A stretch of DNA of 64,000 bases from Liolophura sinensis (Eukaryota > Mollusca > Polyplacophora > Chitonida > Chitonidae), in contig NC_088305.1 in assembly GCF_032854445.1 (NCBI RefSeq), positions 28,794,628 to 28,858,627 on the forward strand. Direction: 5' to 3'. This document shows positions 46,420-57,924 of this stretch, piece by piece. Position 1 is the first letter of the stretch. Each line of letters starts with the position of its first letter. The notes below the pieces were generated by a model. That model searched no databases and was not told the origin of the DNA. It saw only the letters and a program-made list of their open reading frames with translations. Made by a program: the position numbers and the translations under genes.

Positions 46420-46985
46420 ATGCGTCCATATATACATTCGTATACCAGTCGTCAACTAATATAGACGTCCCAAGTCAATAATCGCAAGGCCAATTCTGAA
46501 ACCGATGTTTAGCACAAACCACCAAAGATTTGAGAAGGTATATGAAATACGAAATTAGGACATGCAAAGTGAAACAGTCAGTTGTTTTCGATGATGTTGA
46601 CAGACGCAAGATATCTTCATAGCGAATGAGTTAACTCAGTATTTAAAACGTGTACAACGCTAGTATAAAGTTGTCGATAATAAAATATGTATCTCAGTTA
46701 CGCTTTGATTGCAGCTGCTCGTATATCCAGAGTGCCGAACAAATTCAGCACGATGAATATATTCCCGAGGTTAAGCGGAATTAAACACAATCATGAAGCA
46801 GAGTGCAAGAGATTCTGCACGCCCTATCCATAGTCACGTAAAAAGAGAATTATACTCATTGTAAAACTTAACAAACTTGAAGTGAAGGTATTTGATAGAA
46901 TGAACTGGTTTTTGAAGTAATAATCTGTGACGTTGGTTGAAATTGTCACATAACACACATGATCTAATTATACGAAAGACTTTAA
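46420..46985 (+). repeat. Dispersed repeat R1, copy 3 (about 560 bp)
   Basis: Best partner of copy 1 at 13217: it shares TCAATAATCGCAAGGCCA-type, AGACGCAAGATATCTTCA-type and GTTAAGCGGAATTAAACACA-type segments in the same order and orientation, through CATTGTAAAACTTAACAAAC. Confidence 0.75.
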
Positions 46986-47009
46986 AATTGGTACTTGTTG
47001 CTACCTGGC

Positions 47010-47222
47010 TTGGCGTTCAGTATTAAGAGGCTAGAGCAAGGGTATAGGATCGGTTAACTCGGTATGATGTGATTGGGTGTGCCGTCAAGCCTGGTGTCTT
47101 CGATATGATACTTCAGTGACGGCAGCATCGTGACGGCATGGAATTGCCCTCCCACAAGTAGACACAGTATATGTACATGCCTATAATGTCTCCTCATCCT
47201 CACATGGCTAAAAAAAATGTTA
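47010..47222 (+). repeat. SINE-C copy
   Basis: CTTGGCGTTCAGTATTAAGA, GGTTAACTCGGTATGATGTG and TCAAGCCTGGTGTCTTCGAT share order with 55480-55640. The end is CACATGGCTAAAAAAAATGT. It is a SINE-like body of another family. Confidence 0.7.
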
Positions 47223-47925
47223 AGTAATTCATTTCATTTATTTACACACTCCAACCAATCGCGATTGTACGAGAGGCACACCATCATACACATTTACATA
47301 ATATGGCGGATATGCACCAACAGCAATATCGAATATCATTTATGTATAGTCATAACTTCCTTTGTGAACAAGGATGTCTCTTTAGGCTGGTCGAGTCTTC
47401 AGATTGCAGAAGTTTTAATTTAGCTTGATGTTAGTAGATGTAAGGGTAATCTATTTTATACTTTACTCCTATGTCCTGTTTTGGACAGACGAACAGAAGT
47501 GATATTCGTCTGCACTGCAACCAGTTTCACAAACCATGCAGAGATACTATGACCTGTCAGTTTTAGACCATCTTCCTCTTTGATCGGAAGTCTGGGATAG
47601 ATGTCAGAAATTTACTTGGGACTTTTCTGTCCATTTCATTTAGCGACAGAAAATAGTTTTTTTCTAAGTGGGTGTGGAACCATTACAGGCGAAGTTGAGC
47701 TCTTAATGTTTGCTCCTGGACTTTCAGGAGACAGGTACCACTGTTTACAGCCTGTGAGTCTCACATAAAGTTTATACTAGTTGAATATAGAATTTATTTA
47801 GCATTGTTAAGCCATAGACTGTGATTCATTTCTTTGTTGTAATTAAACTGGTACATATGATTTCCCAACTTTCTCTTTATCCTGGATAATCTAAATCCTG
47901 TAAGAGGTTATTCTCAAGTACACTT
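47223..47925. other. No gene recognised
   Basis: No supported feature. Confidence 0.5.
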
Positions 47926-48440
47926 TTATATAGAGGGGGTAAACCCGTAGTTCCCCATGAACTTTTTTACTCCCAGTACGCATTTACAAAATTGTAAATA
48001 AAATAACTCAATTTCATTTTTCAAAGCCCCATATTTCATAACCATACATAATAATAGATATAATGATTTTGTCTCAGTTGGAGGTCGGTAAAGTTTTGGC
48101 AAACGTTTGCAGACTTTCATGATTTTTTTTTTCATGGTTTTGACATCTATTTCCCATAAATGATTAGAAATTATTTTCGAAAACATCCAAGCCACTCTGA
48201 AGGCCTGTCTCCATTTCTGACATTATTATAGTGTCATCTGCATATAATAAAATAAGTAGGTGTATAAAAACCTCAAGGTAGACTATCATATCATGAGACA
48301 GACGAGATAAACCTACAACATTGTTATTAATAATGAGCTCTTCTAGGCCATTCAACTGCAGGGAAGATGAAAGATTCTTTCCCTGCATTACACCGACTTC
48401 ACACTGGAAGAATTCAGATATATAGAATTCTTTGTTATGA
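47926..48440 (-). mobile_element. Non-LTR retrotransposon fragment (RT palm to thumb), decayed
   Basis: On the minus strand: CEVGVMQGKNLSSSL (RT block before the active site), then LLILLYADDTIIMSEM with the catalytic YADD, GLQSGLDVFENN, and in a second frame YLQFCKCVLGVKKF near the C terminus. Two frames overlap near 48164-48195, so a frameshift is present. It differs from the 40140 element (YADD rather than FADD, and a QGKNLS rather than PQGSVL block), so it belongs to another clade. Both ends are missing. Confidence 0.82.
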
Positions 48441-49505
48441 TACAGGACTTAATGGTTTATATTTTGCATCAAGTCGAAGTATTTCCCTCCCAATCCGTCA
48501 TTCACTAGTTTGAACCACTACATATCTCTCCAGACAGTAAGGAATGCCTTTGAGAAATGCATCTGGTTATACTTTGTTTGTGTGCATTGAATGGTGCCAT
48601 ACAAATAAGTTGTCCACACATTTATAGCTTTTCCTTAAACATGTCTGGTATTCATTCAGTATCTGCCTGGATTAAAAGTAATGGGCCAAGTGCATGTGAT
48701 AAATTTGTTTTCAACTTTGTCATGGCAAGAGGATTTTTTGCTTTTCAAGGTGTAGGGGTAACATCATTGGAGAGTAAAGATGAGAAACAACAGGGTTGTT
48801 CAACTCGCAGATCAGCGATATGCCTTGTATGGTTTAGGAAAAACAATACAAATAATTAGAAATATACAAGGTCTCTTACTGATGGCAGGCGTGTAAATCC
48901 GGATGGAATATTCCAGCTTCCAAGAGGCGAGTCAGATCACGTAAATATAGAATGAACAGTCAAGAGGAATTCACCAATCGAAGGATGACAGTCCAAGGTA
49001 AGTGACAAGCTGTAGTGGGCACGACACACAGGTTATAGTTGTTTGACAACTACCTGTGAAGGTTGACAAGGTTGATAGTAGCGTCCGTAATGTCGACCTG
49101 GCGATGTATGTTTCACTTCTCGGAAATATACACAAAGACATTTTCTGGGTAAACAGGCATGAAATTACGTAGTTGCACAAAGAAACAATGAGCCATACAT
49201 AACGTCTCAAAAAACAGCAAGTGACGAAACACAATGTCACAAAGTGCCATGTACCGAAAATGAGGAACAATTGAGTAATGTCGAATGGCGTGAAAGCCGA
49301 TATCTCCAAACCTGGTAAAATCCTTCACACTGGATGACAGTAAATATGACTGCTCACAGGTGGACTTGAATAAATGACTGCCACCTTCACAACTCTGTCG
49401 CTCATATTTATAGACTAACGTAAAGAAAATTCTGGATGGTTTGACCGTAAACATGTTTACAACACCGATACATATTTCCAGAATGTATTCTCTATGTACA
49501 ATGAC
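48441..49505. other. No gene recognised
   Basis: Short frames on both strands (for example minus 49113-49454) show no family features. Confidence 0.45.
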
Positions 49506-49630
49506 ACTAAACTCATAAACACCGAAGCCTCGAGAATGTTCGACTGAATTACAGTGCTGGCTATAAAGTACATAGAGGGGAAAATGTTAGGTGAGACACT
49601 CACACAGGAAGAAATCAAAAATAAAATACA
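49506..49630 (+). repeat. Dispersed repeat R2, partial copy
   Basis: ACCGAAGCCTCGAGAATGTT, GGCTATAAAGTACATAGAGG and GGAAAATGTTAGG correspond to the first half of 44260-44535. Confidence 0.65.
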
Positions 49631-51290
49631 ATATTAAAAGACGGGGTTCCTGACAAAGGCCTTATTTGCATTTCCTATTTCTGTGTAACTAGCTGGCTGA
49701 TCAACATGTGTTTTCGTAATATATGAAGTTGTCTCACGCCTGTCTAATTGCAGCACGTACAACCATAAAGCAGGTATGAAATATGTCATTTATTGTTTAT
49801 TTCATCGTCAGTTGTGGTCTTGGAGTTCAAAAGGTTCCAGTTTCCATGAGCTTCTGCATATCTCAGTCTATCATCGAATCTGTGTATATGTAGAGCAACT
49901 TGTTTTCAGTTGCTGCATATAACCTTTGCTAGAATCTTTTAATTTTGATTCTTCTGTGTTGTTTTGTATTTGGGGTATGTATCTGTTTTCTAGAACTTTT
50001 GTCGAGCACTGTCCATCAAAAAAGGTTAATCGAAGCTTCTGTTACTGTTCCTATGCCTATGCGCGTGCCTGCGACAAGATAGACTTTGATATTTTATCAA
50101 CTATTTGATTGATTTCTCCCGATGTATTCTGGTCACCCAAGTCACCTGTACGATTGCTCAGCTCTAAGGTAGCGTGGTAAATACTGTTAACAACATAGAG
50201 ATCAATATTTTCGACATACAGAACGACGTTAAAAGCCAAGCACACGTCAAATCGGGGTCGTAAAGCTTTTCCCTGCTCATCGTCTTGCTTGCGACATCCC
50301 TGGCATATGTATTTATCTACCTAGTGTTAAATCTTTACTCAAGAATGGTCCAAATTTAAGGGGGAAGGGTCGTCAGGTGGGTGACAAACTCCCAGACAGA
50401 AGTAGAAATGGAATGAAACCAGTGACATAATTAGAAATCCTCCGGTGGACGTCCCTGTCCTAGCGAGCGTCCCCATCCGAAACGGAAATTTTTATTACAT
50501 TTTCGTTTCGAACCCTAGTCTCTCCAGAACTACAATTTCGATTCGATCTCTTGCTCGTAGTCAGTCGTGGTTGATTTACGACGATTGTCAGTTCTACAAT
50601 TCAAACTCATCCTAATTTACCGCACTAAAGCGAACAGACGACACTGTGGAAAATGTATCAAAGAAGGAACTAAACGCCAATTCAGACCAGAATTACGACT
50701 ACCTAGATACGAACTCCGGTGCGACTGGGCTCATGACTGACCCTTGGACTCCCCCAGGTATTCCATTTATCCACAGTAGCCACGTGACAGCATAAAATCA
50801 AAGATTGTACAAACGATTAATGAAGCTTTATAGTCAGAATTTTTCTGCGATCACCACGCGTCACTTTTGACTCGAGACGACCTTCGGAGACGGTCTTTTC
50901 TGTCTTTTCATGTAAACGGACCACCTGTAAAATGTGCTTTCCATTCGTTTTTTTTTTCCTGTCAATTGATCGTTAATGTGGCACCTGTGTTTTTATGTTG
51001 ACCTGGTAAAGATTTGTATTCGGAACAGAAATGTAAAGCGAAGTTATAATTTTATGGACATATGCACTGTCATGTTTCTCCGTGATTCATGCTTGCTTAA
51101 TCTTTCATTTTGTTTGACATAATAAAATGTTTGGAAGGAATGCTATGTCGATAATGCCAGTTAGATATAATCTGAAGGTGGCGTTAGTTAGTAGAATATT
51201 TTAATTCTTTCAATGGAGTTACTAAGATCAAATTACAGTTTTTACCAAATCTTACTCTGAGCATTTCCATATTTTGTTTTCTCATTTAAT
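49631..51290. other. No gene recognised
   Basis: No supported gene or RNA. A B-box-like GTTTCGAACCC near 50503-50514 stands alone. Confidence 0.45.
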
Positions 51291-51762
51291 TTATCTTCGT
51301 GAAATTTTCTTCGCATTTCTAATCAGTGAATTAACGTAATTTCTCTGTGTTTCGTGTGCAATAAAACTGAATTCAGACGGAAATTTGAAAGAGTTTTTGT
51401 AAAGTTTGGTTCTAAGCTCTATTTCTGTTTTAATTGCTGTTGATATCCATAGCTTATCGTTAGGATTTCTTGTCCCTATACGATTTGAAATATGTATGTG
51501 AACTGAGTCTAAAATGGTATTTGTTATCAATAAGTATATCAACATTGTCAACTGAGAATATTTCTTCCCAGTCCAGTACAAAGATTCGATCTGGTCCCAG
51601 AATCACATCGCCGGTCACTATTATGTCGTGATTATGGAAAATGTCAATGACAGATCCCAGGTCAGCTTTTAACACATCCCACATCCAAACCTCTGTTCCT
51701 CGGGGTCTATAGGTCGCGCCAATTACTGTGGACGGTTTGTCCAATAATTCTAACGAGATCAT
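51291..51762 (-). mobile_element. LINE endonuclease / EN-RT linker fragment, decayed
   Basis: On the minus strand: VIGATYRPRGTEVW, then DIIVTGDVILGPD. These correspond to the apurinic endonuclease blocks of non-LTR elements (YRPP and VxGDFN), with the Asn of GDFN lost. In a second frame NDKLWISTAIKTEIELRTKL and YVNSLIRNAKK correspond to the linker before the reverse transcriptase. The frames overlap, so at least one frameshift has occurred. No RT follows. Confidence 0.75.
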
Positions 51763-52687
51763 TCGAAAAGTTTATTTTTTACTTCAACATCACCACAACG
51801 TAATAAACCTGCTTTCATCAAAAAGGCAATGGATGAAACTGTGCATGCCGTTTATTATATTTTACAAAGAATTAACCAGACTGGATATTAAAGTTAATGT
51901 GAACCGCATAAAGATCTTAAAAAGACTCCCTCGCAGAGACCAGTTGCGGTACGGCACTGAATTAATTCATTACCCGTTGTTAATATTTTCCAACAAGTTA
52001 TAAGTATGTGCTGGCAGTGGCAGGTTCCATATGGCAAACTCTTCCTTTAAACATATTAGAACAATATTTCAGGAATGTAGGAAAATATCAGCAGAACTGA
52101 TCTAAAGATATAAAGAAAATCGATAGCTAACTTAAAATAAAAAAGTAATTTAAGTGCAGGGAGCGTAAGTATGTTATGTGTATATACGTGATATGTACAC
52201 GTAATTGAGATTGATATATAATAAATATTTTTAAAAATGTTGCCCAATTAAAATATATGCATGGAGACACAATAATACTCTTTAAAATAAATAAATAAAT
52301 AAATAAATGAATAAAAAATAGTAAATAATAAGTAAGTGTGTTTTCCTTGTAAAGTACTAAAGTTATATTTAAGGCAAAATGGATCAGAACTTCATTTAAA
52401 TATGAATATGTTTAAGTAATATACAGTGTACGATTGAGAATTATTGATTAGTATGTAATATGTACATAAATTAAATGTAATTCAATATTTTACTTGATGT
52501 ATAAACTTATATAGCACTGACATTTTCAGATGAACTACTGATAAGGATGGTGTTAAACATTAGACACCTGCAAAACACTGACTAAATGCCAGGCCAGCGA
52601 TATCCCACTTTTAGATATTTACGAATTTGCACCTTCCCCCATGCTGAACACAATACAACAACGAAATTATTTATTTATTTTATTTTT
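51763..52687. other. AT-rich, no gene; (AAAT)n tract
   Basis: AAATAAATAAATAAATAAAT lies at about 52286-52312. No gene is supported. Confidence 0.55.
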
Positions 52688-52830
52688 CCTTATTTAATAT
52701 CATACTCAGGAATTTTTCATTAGGCGATGGCGGATAATTTTATGGCTGGAAGAAACCGCCCAGAGCGCGGCGTAAACCACCGACCTTTGGCAAGAGACTA
52801 ACGAAATTTCCCACACATGACGTACACCAT
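52688..52830 (-). repeat. Diverged SINE-A 3' part
   Basis: CATACTCAGGAATTTTTCAT, GCGATGGCGGATAATTTTAT and GGAAGAAACCGCCCAGAGCG in the SINE-A order. Confidence 0.6.
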
Positions 52831-52867
52831 TTGCTGAAGGCAAGGTAGCTTTATACAAACGTTAGAG

Positions 52868-53478
52868 TGCGCAAATGGCCACACGACGGTTTGTTGTCGC
52901 CTAAGCCCCACACGTAGTGAGGGCAAGAAAATCTACCAACCCTGCGCAAATGCCCACACGACCGGTTGTTGTCATTAAGGCCGCATACGTAGTGAAAGCA
53001 AATCAATCTACCAGCCCTACGCAAATGGCCACACGACCGGTTATTTACACCAAGGCCGCACACGTCGTGAGAGCAAGGAAATCTACCAACCCTGCGCAAA
53101 TGCCCACACTACTGGTTGTTGTCACTAAGGCCGCACACGTAGTGAGAGCAAAGCAATCTACCAACCCTACGCAAATGGCCACACGACCGGTTATTTACAC
53201 CAAGGCCGCACACGTCGTGAGAGCAAGGAAATCTACCAACCCTGCGCAAATGCCCACACGACCGGTTATTGTCACTAAGGCCGCTTATGTAATGAAAGCA
53301 AGGAAATCTACCAGCCCTACGCAAATGGCCACACGACCGGTTATTGTCACCAAGGCCGCACACGTTGTGAGAGCAAGGAAATCTACCTACCTTGCGCAAA
53401 TGGTCACACGACGGTTTGTTGTCACCAAGGCCGCACACGTAGTGAGAGCAAGGAAATCTGCCAACCCTGCGCAAATAT
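52868..53478. repeat. 75-bp tandem array, about 8 units, open in frame
   Basis: GCAAATGGCCACACGACCGG or its GCCC variant recurs every 75 bp (52871, 52946, 53021 and on), with alternating unit types that suggest a 150-bp higher-order repeat. Because 75 is divisible by 3, one plus-strand frame stays open for about 187 codons as a 25-residue repeat (TRPVIVTKAAHVV, ARKSTNPAQM). The minus strand is also largely open. No start context, signal peptide or known domain supports a gene. Confidence 0.88.
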
Positions 53479-54934
53479 AATGCTTAGTGCTAAGTATCCC
53501 TTAGCTAGGTGCATATCATATTTCTACAACATAGGTTGCCATGGTCGTTAAGGGCAAACAGAGCTAAATGAGGACTTCACGAAAGCGGCCCCAGGTATAA
53601 ACTTCACTTTTAATAACATTTAAAATAACCTGTAACCTGAACAGCGACACTGAAAGCACTAACCAAGCTTTTGTCGGTTTTAAAGATAGGGTTACTGCAA
53701 TCATTTATATATCGGTTTACATATTAATGCTTATATCTCAGGTATAAACAGATTTCACAAGACAGGTGACGACACAGAAATAGGTTCATCCAACTGTCAT
53801 GGCCTTGACAATAAACAAAAAAGAATAGTCATTTTCTGCATCTAACGAACGTATTCAGTTTGCTTTCTTCAAGACTACAACTTTACTCGTCGAATGGAAA
53901 AACAGGTTTTAGCAGAGTGAAGGTACCAAGTATTCTTTAGCTCTGTTAGATGTAATTCGATAGGAGTAGCAATTCTGGTTGTCAGAAGACTCAGATTTAG
54001 GGAACTATTCGCTTTTACAAGTTAAAACGAATAGTCTAATATTAACATTGCCTCTGTTTTTGCCCATATTAAAAAAATCAAAGAAGAACTAAGTTAAACA
54101 TCTCACGTGAAGAATTACAATACCTGGGTTGTATAATTTTCCAGTGTATACATCTTATGATCACATAGTTTGCTAACGAACGCACTACAAGAAAGCAAAA
54201 GTACTGTTCAACTGCATATGAACTCCGGACGTCTCACTGAGGAGACGCTCAAATACGCATACCTTAAAACTTTAGGATCCATTTTGGGTTCAGTAAGCTA
54301 TTTTTTATCTGAATAGTAATACACTCAACGGTCCTGCAGATGACGTGTATGTTGGCCTTTGATCCATTGCTGTTGTTGATGTTTGTTACGACTGCAAAAA
54401 TTGGTGTATCAAGGTTATTCTACCAAATACGTGCAATCTAAGTCTCTTAAGTTTAACAGTGACTCTTTTGTAGGTGAACATGAACAGAGCATCCATCCTC
54501 GGAGCGTTTTTAGGCTTTTCAGAGGATTCCAGTATTGTTTTTTTTTTTCATCTCAAAAATGAATAAAAATGTCAATTATAATCACGGGTCCGGGGGTGGT
54601 ATATTCATCGTATTAGATTCATTGAATTAGATCGCCGATTTGGATATAGAAAACATCTTTTACGAAAAAACTTACGAAAAAAGTGTTCAAAATGAAGTTG
54701 ACCCACTGATAAGTTTCGCGTAATACACATGTAGGGTAACAACGAAAAAACCAAAAGTTCCTTTTGACTCAACATTTCAGCACTTTATTGCACCATAATC
54801 TTGAGTGACATAGAACAGGTAGCACATACATCGGGCTAGGAAGAGTAGGCTTAACATATCTAAATACATATTTGTCAGTAAACTCAAAACATAGTTCTAG
54901 TGTACCGCCTACTTATAATCATAGAAGCAAGAAC
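53479..54934. other. No gene recognised
   Basis: AT-rich, apparently unique. No supported feature. Confidence 0.5.
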
Positions 54935-55203
54935 TTCTATAACTTCCTCTCTTGGCGTTCAGCATGAAGGAAATAGTGCAACGACTGGTTGACCCGTATC
55001 AGTATAATGGCTCGGGCGGGGCAGCTTACTTGCCTTCGGTAAGTCGCCTCAGTAAAGCAGCACTAGATAAAAGAGCGGTGGAAATCCGTCCTGCTCCAAG
55101 GAGGCACATTACACGTACATGCACCCTAAGGATTCCTTCGTCGTCATATAACTGAAAAATTGTTGAGTATGACGTTAAACCTCAAGCACTCACTCACTCA
55201 CTC
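54935..55203 (+). repeat. SINE-B copy
   Basis: GACTGGTTGACCCGTATCAG, GGCTCGGGCGGGGCAGCTTA, GTGGAAATCCGTCCTGCTCC and TGTTGAGTATGACGTTAAAC, then CACTCACTCACTCACTC. The tRNA-like head is truncated. Confidence 0.92.
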
Positions 55204-55479
55204 CGTTACGGTGTCACCATTTGAAGACTGCTATCAAAGTCAAAAGGATGAGAGACATTTGAATAACAATATGGTCATTGTCACGGGACTGCATGTCATT
55301 TCCAAACGTAACCAATCTTTGTTGCAACGCATGTGCGACGTATGACGCTAAATAGTTCTGGACACTTAAACTACATTTTTTGTTTTCTTGTTTCTTATTA
55401 CTCACAAAGTGACGGTAAGCCTAAAACTACAGGTAAATTAATGTTTACATTTACTGCCAGGTGCCGGGAGTTTATTCTT

Positions 55480-55640
55480 ACCAAAATGGTACTTGCTGCT
55501 GCTTTGCTCGGCGCTCAGCTCTGAATGGTTAGAACCAGGAAACAAGACTGTTTGGCTCAGTGTCAGTATAATGAGACTGGGATGGGTATCATGTTTGGTG
55601 CCTTCGGCATGACGCTTCAATGTCATGCCGATGTCATTGA
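55480..55640 (+). repeat. SINE-C copy
   Basis: TTTGCTCGGCGCTCAGCTCT, GGCTCAGTGTCAGTATAATG and GTTTGGTGCCTTCGGCATGA share the order of 47010-47222. Confidence 0.7.
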
Positions 55641-55689
55641 ATGTCTTCAATGGCTACAAATAAGGTACAGTATGTGTACGTAGTTTGTA

Positions 55690-55868
55690 ACATACAACTG
55701 AACATACAAACTACGTTTACTTCCGCCTCTAACCTCAAAACCCGACTTAAAGCCAATACAAAGAAACAGCCAACCCATAGAGAAGAACCCAAAGGCTCTG
55801 TGTACAGCATCTATTGTGACTGTCAACGGCAATACATCGGAGAAACTGGCGTTTTACTTGTGAAGGAC
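55690..55868 (+). mobile_element. Penelope-like element fragment (GIY-YIG endonuclease start)
   Basis: The plus frame reads FTSASNLKTRLKANTKK, then GSVYSIYCDCQRQYIGETG. This is the spacing of the C-terminal GIY-YIG domain of Penelope-like retroelements (VYxIxCxC-x-x-x-YIGETG). It stops shortly after the second motif, so the domain is truncated. Confidence 0.82.
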
Positions 55869-56204
55869 TAAAACAATACCACTCATTATTATTTTTAAAA
55901 TACCATAAGGGCACGTATCTAACGAAATTCACGACACAATTTAAAATACTGATCACAAGCATAATCAAAATAACTTAGCAGGCATAAGTGTATTAGTGCA
56001 CGTAGATCCACATGCAAGACCAAAAGCGCTTGTACTAAACAGAATTCCTCAAATCAGCTGAAGTCAAAACGACTGCTGCCACAGCAGATCCAGTTCTTCT
56101 TTCTTTAGCTTTTACAAAGCTGAAGTTCCCTCTAATGCTTACAATGAACAAAGCCGACGGTTTAGAACTCAACAAACGGATACGTTTTGATAACGCTGTT
56201 GGAG

Positions 56205-56505
56205 AAAACATATAAATGACATAAAGTTAAGTTGAAAGAGTGCGAATAGTTATTCCTAAATCTAATCTTCAATATTTTTTCGTTTTTCCTGCAGGAGAAA
56301 AAGATACATGAAAATAATTTTTGTATGGTGGGTATTTGGGACCACCTTTTGGTATTTATAGTCTATGTTTAATAATGTCACAAATGGGGACGTAACACAG
56401 GTTTAATAAATATTATTAAAAATAATATAATTTTTGCAAATAAGTTTTGATTCTCTTTCATCAGAGTTTGGCATCATTTGCATGTTTTCTTCTCCTTTAA
56501 ATAAC
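56205..56505. repeat. Foldback element, copy 2, internally deleted
   Basis: GTATGGTGGGTATTTGGGAC and CTTTTGGTATTTATAGTC match the left arm of 25184-25775 in the same orientation. After the loop, GCAAATAAGTTTTGATTCTC and GCATGTTTTCTTC match only the outer end of its right arm. Confidence 0.75.
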
Positions 56506-56599
56506 TTCCTCTATATGATGTAGCACAGAGCGTCAAGTTGTTTCATTTGTCATAGATCCACATTGCCGTGTTTGCATGTGGATGACGTGGCAAGGTGAA

Positions 56600-57310
56600 C
56601 ATCATCACTGCCAGGCTCGCCGGTGGATCACGTGGCTACAAGGTTACCACTGAACATCCACATTGCCGGGTTATTCCGTCAATCACATGGCTACAAGGTT
56701 ACCACTGAACATTCACATTGCCGGGTTATTCCGTGGATCACGTGGCTACAAGGTTACCACTGCACATCCACATTGCCGGGTTATTCCGTGGATCACGTGG
56801 CTACAAGGTTACCACTGAACATCCACATTGCCAGGTTTGCTCGTGGATCACGTGGCTACAAGGTTACCACTGCACATCCACATTGCCAGGTTTGCCCGTG
56901 GATCACGTGGCTACAAGGTTACCACTGCACATCCACACTGCCGGGTTTGTCCCTGGATTACGTGGCTACAAGGTTACCACTGCACATCCACACTGCCGGG
57001 TTTGTCCCTGGATTACGTGGCTACAAGGTTACCACTGTACATCCACACTGCCGGGTTTGTCCCTGGATTACGTGGCTACAAGGTTACCACTGTACATCCA
57101 CACTGCCGGGTTTGTCCGTTGATCACGTGGCTACAAGGTTACCACTGCACATCGACACTGCCGGGTTTGTCCCTGGATTACATGGCTACAAGGTTACCAC
57201 ACACATCGACACTGCCGCGTTTGTCCCTGGATTACGTGGCTACAAGGTTACCACACACATCGACACTGCCGCGTTTGTCCCTGGATCACGTTTGCCGGGT
57301 TTCCTGGTGA
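56600..57310. repeat. 55-bp tandem array, about 13 units, with CACGTG motifs
   Basis: GGCTACAAGGTTACCACTG recurs every 55 bp (56634, 56689, 56744 and on). Early units carry ATCACGTGG and later ones ATTACGTGG. The last two units are shorter. Open frames up to 240 codons exist but cycle through three frames of the same unit and carry no domain. Confidence 0.93.
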
Positions 57311-57509
57311 CTTACGTGGCAAAGAGTTTTTCCCATATGGTTTAGAATGCATGATGACTGCTAGGAAAAGGCTGTTAAAATATCAACATGGTCAACAAAG
57401 TGAGCCTTACAAACAATTTTAAGGCATTACTTCATCAAAATCAATTCCAGAAAGAAGAAAAAAAGAAGAATCATGCAGTTTTCAATGGTCTGTAAGTTAG
57501 CCGATTTCT

Positions 57510-57615
57510 CTCCAGTCGCACGAAACTTAAGGTAGTGAGTTTGCCCCTGGCTTTGCCCATTTTCTTCCAGCTATAATGCTGACAGCCGTCATATAGGTGA
57601 AACGTTCTTGAGGAA
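57510..57615 (+). repeat. Old SINE-A body fragment
   Basis: AGTTTGCCCCTGGCTTTGCC, TTCTTCCAGCTATAATGCTG and CCGTCATATAGGTGAAACGT follow the SINE-A body and stop before the tail. Confidence 0.6.
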
Positions 57616-57724
57616 TAGTTTCTGTTCTGGCTTAAACTGAATAATATTTGTCATGACACATATTCACACACAAAATGGGCATGGCCACAGCCTATAGATA
57701 ACAAGTTTTCTTTGATGCAATAAT

Positions 57725-57924
57725 NNNNNNNNNNNNNNNNNNNNNNNNNNNNNNNNNNNNNNNNNNNNNNNNNNNNNNNNNNNNNNNNNNNNNNNNNNNN
57801 NNNNNNNNNNNNNNNNNNNNNNNNNNNNNNNNNNNNNNNNNNNNNNNNNNNNNNNNNNNNNNNNNNNNNNNNNNNNNNNNNNNNNNNNNNNNNNNNNNNN
57901 NNNNNNNNNNNNNNNNNNNNNNNN
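57725..57924. other. Assembly gap (200 N) with identical 18-bp flanks
   Basis: TTTCTTTGATGCAATAAT stands immediately before (57707-57724) and immediately after (57925-57942) the N run. This pattern is expected when two contig ends overlap and were joined with a fixed-length gap. Confidence 0.95.

Noticed and set aside
56623-57345. 240-codon plus frame
   Set aside because: Translation of the 55-bp array. The same words appear in rotating frames, and overlapping frames of 134 and 160 codons are equally open.
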